Shown here piece by piece: positions 16,617 to 24,784 of a stretch of DNA of 56,327 nt. The position numbers and the translations under genes were made by a program. The stretch is from Alicyclobacillus sp. (GTDB lineage: Bacteria; Bacillota; Bacilli; Alicyclobacillales; Alicyclobacillaceae). The notes beneath the pieces were generated by a model. It had not been told where the DNA came from and made no database searches. It worked only from the letters and a program-made list of their open reading frames with translations. The stretch's first letter is position 1. Every line of letters starts with the position of its first letter. The DNA lies in NCBI GenBank assembly GCA_023511725.1, contig JAIMAY010000018.1:1-56327 (forward strand), given 5' to 3'.

Positions 16617-17883
16617 GCGCTCGCCTCCTCCAACACCTGGCCGTTCGCGACGACCAAGACGCCCCTTTTGTACACCTGATCCACATGATTGACGCCGAAG
16701 TGATACGGGATATAGGCCAGGCTGTCCGTCTGCCAGAGGATGACGTCCGCCTGCTTGCCCGCCTCCAGCGTGCCGATGCGGTGCCCCCGCCCCACAGCAT
16801 ACGCCGCGTTGCGGGTCACCGCCGTCAGGATTTCCTCCGGCGTCATCCGGTACAGATTCGCCGCAAACGCCATGATGAGCTGCAGCGACTCGGTCGGGCA
16901 GCTGCCCGGATTGTAATCGGTGGCCAGCGCCACCGCGCCGCCTAGATCATCGAGGATGAAACGGGCGCGGGCGGGTGCCGCGCCCAGGTTCCACGAGGTG
17001 CCCGGCAACAGCACCAGAATGACCCCCGCTTCGACGCAGGCGCGCAGGCCGTTGTCCGACGCGGCGATCACGTGATCGGCCGTCACCGCCCCCAATTCCG
17101 CGGCCAGCTCGGCCCCGCCCAGCGGCTCCACTTCATCCGCGTGGATCTTGAGCTGGAACCCCAACTCCCTGCAGCGCGCCAGGTAGCGCCGGCTCTGCTC
17201 GACCGAGAACACGCCCGCCTCGCAGAAGATGTCGGCAAACTCGGCCAGCCCCTCGCGCCGCACCTGTGCCGCCACGGCCAGCATCTGATCCAGGAAGGCC
17301 CCCGCGTCACCGCCCGCCTCCGGCGGCAAGGCGTGCGGACCGAGGAACGTGGACACCAGCTCCACGGGCTGGCTGCTGCAGAGCTGCTGCGCCACCCGGA
17401 GCTGCTTGAGCTCCGTGGCTTCATCCAGGCCGTAGCCGCTTTTCGCCTCCACGGTGGTGACACCCTGCGCCAACATCCGGCGCAGCGAAGTCCGCGCCTG
17501 CGCCATCAGGGCTGGCTCGTCGGCCGCGCGGGTGGCGCGCACGGTGGAGAGGATACCGCCGCCTTGGCGCAGGATCTCCAGATACGGCACGCCGTCCAGC
17601 TTGAGCGCCAGCTCGTTTTCGCGAGAGCCGGCGTGGACCAGGTGCGTGTGCGGATCGACCAAGCCCGGCGTCACCAACCGGCCCCCCGCGTCCACCACCG
17701 CGTCTGCCTCCAGGCCGTGCCGCGCCACGTCCGCCATCGGCCCGACGAAGCGGATCACCCCATCCTTCCAGCCGACGGCCCCCGGCGTCACCCAGCCGAC
17801 ATCGCGCATCGCCCGCCCCCGCCGCGGTCCGCTGCCGCCGGCCAGCGTCGCCACACGCGCGTTGGTGATCAGCACGTCGAGCT

Positions 17884-17887
<4 letters not shown>
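16613..17887 (-). CDS. hutI: Imidazolonepropionase
   Basis: A 424-residue amidohydrolase that opens 4-imidazolone-5-propionate to N-formimino-L-glutamate. Metal-binding motifs are [14 protein letters not shown] near residue 75, KIHADEVEP, and the late [11 protein letters not shown] stretch typical of Hut[16 protein letters not shown] is a family hallmark. The start at 17887 overlaps the hutU stop (ATGA) and has GGAGGGG six nt upstream. A longer frame upstream is just the end of hutU read in another frame. It overlaps hutG downstream, so hutU-hutI-hutG are translationally coupled. Confidence 0.96.
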
Positions 17888-19539
<1,652 letters not shown>

Positions 19540-19682
19540 ACCGGGATCCACTCCTTTCCGCGTCGTGCGTTGTGTTCCGCTTCAAAGGTATGGCTTCATG
19601 CGTTGGATCACCATGGGCACGGTTGCGGATGAAGGGGAGAATTTTGCTCATTACCAGGCAGGCCACGGCCAGGTGGCGAACG

Positions 19683-20666
19683 TCACGGAACAAGGGACCT
19701 CCTGAACTCGCTGGGAGACATCCCGTAAGCGGATCGAAAAGCTTTGCTGAAATAGTTCGGATCACTGAAACCAGCCCGATAGCCCGCCTCTGCAATGGAT
19801 ATCGCCCGGTCTGCGAGCAGCTGCTTCGCCACTTCCAGTCGTGCACGTTTGATGTAAGCCGTCAGCGTGGTGTCCATCTCCTTGCGAAATAGATGACTCA
19901 AATGGTAGGGGCTCACCGCACAATGCCGAGCGATGCTGGAGAGGGACAACTCTTCGGCAAGATGGGCGTGAATGAATTCGATGGCCGTCTGCACGATGGG
20001 AGACCGGGACGCGGGACCTAGGCTACCTTGGTCCACGCTCTGCAGACGCACGTCCACCCCCGGACGCTCCGGCCGTTGCACTTGGACGACTTGGCCAGCC
20101 GCGTCCACGAGCAGCGCCAAGCCATCGTCCATATCCTCTGCGTGCAACAGCGGTTGTCCGAAAAAGGCTGCTTGCAGTGCGGCTTCACGTGCCTGCGCCA
20201 GCGATGACGACAGGCCTGTGCAACCATCCCCTGCGGCAGCCAGCCCCATGGCGATCCTGGCCCCAAGTTGCAGGCGGGCATGCGCGATGGCGTCGAAGCG
20301 CTGCGCGAGTTGTTGCGGAGCACCTTCCGAGCCTGTGAGCACCAGACACTGCAGCGCTTCGTTCCACAGGGACAGCCGGCGCGGACAACACAGGTCCAAG
20401 AGGCGGTTGACCTCCTGCCGCCACACGGATCGAACCCCGTCACCCATCCATGCGTTGGCGGACGGACTTGGAATCACGCGCACCACGAGCGCCGTGTCCG
20501 GGTTTCGGGTCCAACCCAACGCCCGCAAGCAGCGCGACAACAGCACCGGATCGACCCACTCGCCGATGCCAAGGGAGTGAAGTAACCATGTTTCCACGAA
20601 TGTACCGGCATCCAACAGGTGATGTATGGCCGCATGGACCGAGCTTTCGTTGCGAACGTCAACCAT
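19683..20666 (-). CDS. AraC-family transcriptional regulator with a GGDEF-like N-terminal region
   Basis: A 327-residue protein. The C-terminal ~100 residues hold two helix-turn-helix motifs (LSSIARHCAVSPYHLSHLFR and AISIAEAGYRAGFSDPNYFS) ending in YGMSPSEFRR. The central region, with RIAMGLAAAGDGCTGLSSSL, resembles the degenerate GGDEF-like module of YesN/CdaR-type regulators. No receiver or cupin domain is evident. The ATG at 20666 is preceded by GGAGTGAT (8 nt) and overlaps the end of the divergent urocanase gene by 8 nt, so the two are coupled. It probably controls the surrounding hut and permease promoters; the ligand could be urocanate or a related imidazole (inference). Confidence 0.85.
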   Translation of the reverse strand: MVDVRNESSVHAAIHHLLDAGTFVETWLLHSLGIGEWVDPVLLSRCLRALGWTRNPDTALVVRVIPSPSANAWMGDGVRSVWRQEVNRLLDLCCPRRLSLWNEALQCLVLTGSEGAPQQLAQRFDAIAHARLQLGARIAMGLAAAGDGCTGLSSSLAQAREAALQAAFFGQPLLHAEDMDDGLALLVDAAGQVVQVQRPERPGVDVRLQSVDQGSLGPASRSPIVQTAIEFIHAHLAEELSLSSIARHCAVSPYHLSHLFRKEMDTTLTAYIKRARLEVAKQLLADRAISIAEAGYRAGFSDPNYFSKAFRSAYGMSPSEFRRSLVP

Positions 20667-22350
20667 GGGAATCACTCCGCCGCAGCCACACATCGGGTGA
20701 TGAAGCTAAGGACCGCGCTCGTTCCTTTGCACCTGGCTCACCCGCATCGGCGTAGCGCAGGATGCCCAGTTCCAACTCAGCATGGAGCGCCTGCTGCGCT
20801 AAGACCTGTCGGGTCGCGTCTCCGTCCAGCACCACGACGGTACCGGTATGCATCGAATAGCCGATGCCCACGCCCCCGCCCTGCTGAATGGACACGAGGG
20901 TCGCGCCCATGCTGGCAAGCAACAAACCGTTCAAAACTGGCCAATCCGCGATGGCATCGGATCCGTCCGGCAGAGCTTCCGTCTCCCGGTGGGGGGAGGC
21001 CATGGTCGCACCCGCAAAGTGATCTCGAGTCACCGCGACGGGCGCGGTCAAAGTACCTCGGCGCACCCATTCGCTGAGCACCTCCACCAGACTCGTCCGC
21101 TGTTCGGCCGTTAACCAAGCCGAGCGCGCAGGGAGGCCTTGGAAGTGAACTCTCTCTCGGGCCCATCGCAGCCAGGTCATCAGTCGATCATCATGGGGGA
21201 ACTCGTTGGCGAGCCAGTCGTCGACGGTAAAAATGTCTTCAGGATCTGCAGACAGCGCTATCCAGCGCAGAGGCGTGGCACCTTGCGCAAGACGTTCACG
21301 CGCAAATAAGGTGATGAACGACGGAATGTGCTCCGCCTCCGCCACGCCTGCCTGGACCGCTTGCGCTCGCAGGTGATTTCCGTATTCGAAGACCACCGCA
21401 CCCATGGACTGGAAGTCCAGCATGGCCCGCACATGCCGAACCAGCGTGGCCTCTGCACGCCTGGTGTATTCCACCGGATCTGCAACACGCAACTGGCGAG
21501 CTTCGTCGACCGTCATGCCCGCAGGCAGGTAACCGTTGAGCAGATCATGGGCGGAGGTCTGATCCGTCACGATATCCGGACACAAACCCTTGGCAGCCAG
21601 TTGTGGATACACCTCTCCTGCGTTGCCGATCAGCGCCACGGTTCGAGACAAACGCAGCTTCACGGCCTCGCGAACCATGCGGCACGCTTCGTCCACATCA
21701 TCCGTGGCCACTTGCACGTGGCGCGTTTGCAGCCGTTTCATGACCTTCTCGGCATCTGGCTCCACCACGAGCGCCACACCACCGTTCATTTCAACGGCAA
21801 GCGGCTGAGCGCATCCCATGCCTCCCAGCCCGCTGGTCAGCACCAGCCGCCCTTGCAAACTTCCCTCAAACCACCTGGAGGCGGCGTCCCACAGTGTCTC
21901 AAACGTGTTTTGTAAGATTCCCTGTGCGCCGATGTAAGACCACGATGCTGCGGTGGACTGTCCGTACATGGTGAGTCCCTTCTGTTCCAATGCGCGAAAC
22001 GTGCCCCAATCGGACCATTGAGGGACCATCATCGCCGTCGACATGAGCACGCGCGGAGCGAGTGGATGCGTGCGAAACACGGCAACCGGCTTCCCCGATT
22101 GAACCAGGACGGTCTCATCGTCTCGCAGGTCACGCAGAATCTTCAGCAACATGTCCAATGCAATACGGTCGCGAACAGCTCGCCCGCCGCCGTACACAAT
22201 GAACTCATCGGGATCCTCCGCCACTTCCGGGGAAAGCACGTTGCACAGGAGGCGGTAGATCCCCTCCTGCTGCCATCCTCGGCATGTCCGCTCGCCGGAG
22301 ATCGTCGCAAGATATTCCACCTGTCCCACCTCTGCCAGGTACGGTGTCAC
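20659..22350 (-). CDS. Divergent urocanase paralogue, probably acting on another imidazole acrylate
   Basis: A urocanase-family protein of about 563 residues. Family features kept: the CRGWQQEG start region, VYGGG, the NAD+-binding [32 protein letters not shown] and FQGLPARSAWL. Features changed relative to the canonical HutU next door: the active-site segment [10 protein letters not shown] is replaced (the conserved Cys aligns with Ala355 in ERLAQGATPLRW), RDHLDCGS becomes RDHFAGAT, NRETE becomes HRETE, and HHGGGVG becomes QQGGGVG. The enzyme fold and cofactor site seem intact while the substrate site is remodelled. Urocanase relatives acting on thiourocanate or S-methylthiourocanate are known; that or another methylated imidazole is plausible. 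The start is uncertain: GTG at 22350 follows GGGTGG by about 6 nt. Confidence 0.85.
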   Translation of the reverse strand: MTPYLAEVGQVEYLATISGERTCRGWQQEGIYRLLCNVLSPEVAEDPDEFIVYGGGRAVRDRIALDMLLKILRDLRDDETVLVQSGKPVAVFRTHPLAPRVLMSTAMMVPQWSDWGTFRALEQKGLTMYGQSTAASWSYIGAQGILQNTFETLWDAASRWFEGSLQGRLVLTSGLGGMGCAQPLAVEMNGGVALVVEPDAEKVMKRLQTRHVQVATDDVDEACRMVREAVKLRLSRTVALIGNAGEVYPQLAAKGLCPDIVTDQTSAHDLLNGYLPAGMTVDEARQLRVADPVEYTRRAEATLVRHVRAMLDFQSMGAVVFEYGNHLRAQAVQAGVAEAEHIPSFITLFARERLAQGATPLRWIALSADPEDIFTVDDWLANEFPHDDRLMTWLRWARERVHFQGLPARSAWLTAEQRTSLVEVLSEWVRRGTLTAPVAVTRDHFAGATMASPHRETEALPDGSDAIADWPVLNGLLLASMGATLVSIQQGGGVGIGYSMHTGTVVVLDGDATRQVLAQQALHAELELGILRYADAGEPGAKERARSLASSPDVWLRRSDSHG

Positions 22351-22386
22351 GCCTGTCCACCCGCGTCGGAAACACAAGAATATACG

Positions 22387-22401
22387 ATGAAAACGCAATC
22401 G
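22387..22401. promoter_or_regulatory. cre-like CcpA site in the divergent hut/permease intergenic region
   Basis: A 15-nt match to the relaxed cre pattern WTGNAANCGNWNNCW with only the final W mismatched (core TGAAAACG). It lies between the divergent urocanase gene and the permease gene, upstream of both starts. Catabolite repression of a hut operon by CcpA is known in Bacillus; here it is inferred from sequence only. Confidence 0.4.
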
Positions 22402-22430
22402 CGACCAGGGACGCGCGGGGTGCATGACCC

Positions 22431-22459
22431 TATAATGCCTTTCAACCACACTTGTTGAA
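22431..22459 (+). promoter_or_regulatory. Permease promoter -10 with adjacent dyad (possible operator)
   Basis: A perfect TATAAT (22431-22436) lacks a -35 hexamer at 17 nt (GGGACG), as in activator-dependent promoters. Immediately downstream lies the dyad TTCAAC-N7-GTTGAA (22441-22459), spanning the expected transcript start. The permease start codon is about 45 nt further on. The AraC-family protein is the obvious candidate regulator. Confidence 0.45.
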
Positions 22460-22502
22460 GTCTTCCGTGGTCTCGAACACTTTGGTGAACAGGAGGGTGA
22501 AC

Positions 22503-23867
22503 ATGCAGGTTGAGCAACGCACCATCGATTATATTCCAGAGAACGAACGGCACGGGAGTGTGAGAAACCTGTTTGCCATCTGGTTCTCGGCGAACGCCCA
22601 GATCACAACCATCGTCACGGGAGCCTTGGCCATCGTTCTCGGCCTCAATCTGTGGTGGTCCATGATCGCCATCATTCTCGGGAACGCCATTGGTGGGATC
22701 TTCATGGCGTACCACTCGGCGCAGGGACCCAAGCTGGGTATTCCTCAAATGATCCAAAGTCGAGCTCAGTTTGGTGTGATGGGTGCCACGCTGCCCCTCA
22801 TTCTGGTCATCATCATGTATCTGGGGTTTTTCTCCACGAGTGGCGTCCTGGGTGCGCAGGCACTGACGTCGGCGTTCCACCTACCGCAAAATCTTAGCCT
22901 GATCATCGTCAATGCCATCACCTGCCTGCTTGTGATCATCGGCTATGACCTCATCCATCGGTACGAGCGTGTCGTGGCCGTGCTCTTCCTGTTGCTGTTT
23001 GTGTACATCACCATACGTCTCTCATCCCAACCCCTTGCGACCCAGCCGTCACAGCCGCATTTTGCCTGGGGCCCCTTCCTGCTGGTGTTGTCCATCATGG
23101 CATCCTGGCAGCTGACATATGCGCCGTACGTCGCCGATTATTCGCGTTATCTGCCCAAGCACACGTCCATCCGCTCGACCTTCTGGTACACCTATCTGGG
23201 CTCTGTCATTGGTAGTAGTTGGATGATGATCCTCGGCGCGTGGATTGCTGTTGTCGCACCCAAGCAATCCGACGACATGGTGGCGTACATCGGCCTTCTG
23301 GCCGGTCACGGATTGGGACTCATCACATACCTGCTGATGATGTGCGGTGTGCTGGCCATCAACACGCTCAATGTCTACGGCGGATTTATGTCCGTTGTGA
23401 CCACCATCACGGCGTTCCACCCCTGGAAGCCGTCCGCACGCACCCGCATTCTGGGCACCATCATCTTCGCGCTGGCGGGCACCGCGATATCCATCTGGGG
23501 CCAAGGCAATTTCTTGGAGAACTACTCCAAATTCCTCACGCTGTTGCTGTACTTCTTGACACCGTGGACAGCCATTAACCTCGTCGACTTTTACCTGCTG
23601 CGCCATGGGGATTATCAGATTGAAGCTATCTTCGATCCCAACGGACAGTATGGCCGGGTGAATTGGGTCGCCATCCTTGCTTATGTGGTCTCGATTGTGG
23701 TTCAGTTCCCATTTATGAATACCGAACTGTACGTTGGCTTTTTGGCCCACCATATGGGAGGAGCCGACATTGCGTGGATGGTTGGGCTTGTGGTGGCAGC
23801 AGCCCTGTACTATTTCCCAATGAAATCACGCCTCACGTCGTCTTCCGGCGCACACCTGACCGCTTGA
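22503..23867 (+). CDS. NCS1-family permease (cytosine/purine/hydantoin/allantoin type)
   Basis: A 454-residue protein with about 12 membrane segments and the nucleobase:cation symporter-1 family layout: IPENERHGSVRNLFAIWF at the N-terminus, ANAQITTIVTGA in the first segment, and FTPW-like LTPWTAINLVDFYLLRHG late in the protein. The start at 22503 is backed by AGGAGG with 6-nt spacing. The family carries nucleobases, hydantoins, allantoin and related heterocycles with Na+ or H+. It is divergent from the variant urocanase, so uptake of an imidazole or hydantoin-like compound that feeds this cluster is likely. A strong terminator follows. Confidence 0.88.
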   Translation: MQVEQRTIDYIPENERHGSVRNLFAIWFSANAQITTIVTGALAIVLGLNLWWSMIAIILGNAIGGIFMAYHSAQGPKLGIPQMIQSRAQFGVMGATLPLILVIIMYLGFFSTSGVLGAQALTSAFHLPQNLSLIIVNAITCLLVIIGYDLIHRYERVVAVLFLLLFVYITIRLSSQPLATQPSQPHFAWGPFLLVLSIMASWQLTYAPYVADYSRYLPKHTSIRSTFWYTYLGSVIGSSWMMILGAWIAVVAPKQSDDMVAYIGLLAGHGLGLITYLLMMCGVLAINTLNVYGGFMSVVTTITAFHPWKPSARTRILGTIIFALAGTAISIWGQGNFLENYSKFLTLLLYFLTPWTAINLVDFYLLRHGDYQIEAIFDPNGQYGRVNWVAILAYVVSIVVQFPFMNTELYVGFLAHHMGGADIAWMVGLVVAAALYYFPMKSRLTSSSGAHLTA

Positions 23868-23883
23868 GGTGTAGCGTACGGAA

Positions 23884-23912
23884 AAGAGCGGGAGGCCGTT
23901 CCTCCCGCTCTT
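23884..23912. terminator. Strong bidirectional terminator between permease and BtuF-like gene
   Basis: Perfect 12-bp stem AAGAGCGGGAGG/CCTCCCGCTCTT with a 5-nt loop. AAAA flanks on the left, and T-rich sequence (TTATGTTTT) follows after a few bases on the right. It separates two convergent genes. Confidence 0.85.
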
Positions 23913-23930
23913 CACTTATGTTTTGGTGAA

Positions 23931-24716
23931 TTAAGCGCGTCCTGTCACCGCCGCCCGAATCCGACGGTGCACCTCCCATGCGGCGTCCACGAGCCCCAGG
24001 CCACACTGGAGGATGATGCCCCCCACCTCGTACACATGGCCATGCCGGACGGCCGGAATTTCATCCGCCTGAGGGCGACTTGTGACGTCCTCGGGTTCAA
24101 ACGGCTTGCCGCACCAGGACGCCAGGATGACGTCGGGTTTCTCGGCCACCACCTCGTCCCACGTCACCACCCTGTCCGCGGCCTTCCGTCCCGCCAGCGC
24201 CTTCTCACGGAAGATGTCCTGCCCCCCGGCCAGCTCTATGACGTCGCTCACCCAGCCGGTGGCGCTGATCAGCGGCTCCATCCATTCCTCGAAGTATACG
24301 CGCGGGCACCGCGGCAGTTGGCGCGCTGCCGCGGCGACGGTATCGAGATCCGCCTGCAGCTTGGCGCACAACGCTTCCGCTTGGTCGCGCGCACCGACGA
24401 GGCCGCCGAGCAGGCGAATGGTGTCGAACACGTCCGTGAGCCGGTGCGGATGCAGGTGCACAACGGTCACGCCGGCTTCGCCGAGGCGCACGGCGAGGTC
24501 CCTCTGCACATCCGAGGTGAGGATGGCGAGCTGCGGCCGCACCGACAGGATCCGCTCCACACTGCCGTGCTGAAAGCCGCTCACCTTGGGGATGCGCAGC
24601 GCCTCCGCGGGCCGGGTGGTGTAGGCGGAGATGCCCACCACGCGGTCGAGTGCGCCAAGCGCGTGCAGGATCTCCGGGATTTCCGCGGCCAGGCAGACCA
24701 TCCGCTCCGGATACAA
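23931..24716 (-). CDS. BtuF-like (COG0614) binding protein without signal peptide
   Basis: A 261-residue protein of the cobalamin/iron-siderophore substrate-binding family with both lobes: LAAEIPEILHALGALDRVVG, KVSGFQHGSVERILSVRP, a helical linker, then VYFEEWMEPLISATGWV and IELAGGQDIF. There is no signal peptide or lipobox, so it is predicted cytoplasmic, like the odd cytosolic subset of this family. The likely start is TTG at 24716 with GGGGAGG about 10 nt upstream; an ATG five codons later is possible. It is 68 nt downstream of the thiamine-type ECF transporter with no terminator between, so it probably belongs to the same TPP-controlled transcript. Ligand unknown. Confidence 0.75.
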   Translation of the reverse strand: MYPERMVCLAAEIPEILHALGALDRVVGISAYTTRPAEALRIPKVSGFQHGSVERILSVRPQLAILTSDVQRDLAVRLGEAGVTVVHLHPHRLTDVFDTIRLLGGLVGARDQAEALCAKLQADLDTVAAAARQLPRCPRVYFEEWMEPLISATGWVSDVIELAGGQDIFREKALAGRKAADRVVTWDEVVAEKPDVILASWCGKPFEPEDVTSRPQADEIPAVRHGHVYEVGGIILQCGLGLVDAAWEVHRRIRAAVTGRA

Positions 24717-24784
24717 TGCTGTCGCCTCCCCTTCCGACCGGGTCAGAGCGTCACCCGACTCCTACGTCTTACCACGCCACGCCG

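Noticed and set aside
22351-22449. Longer N-terminus of the variant urocanase up to 22449
   Set aside because: The extra residues have no family similarity and overlap the divergent regulatory region. The start at 22350 or further in is preferred.
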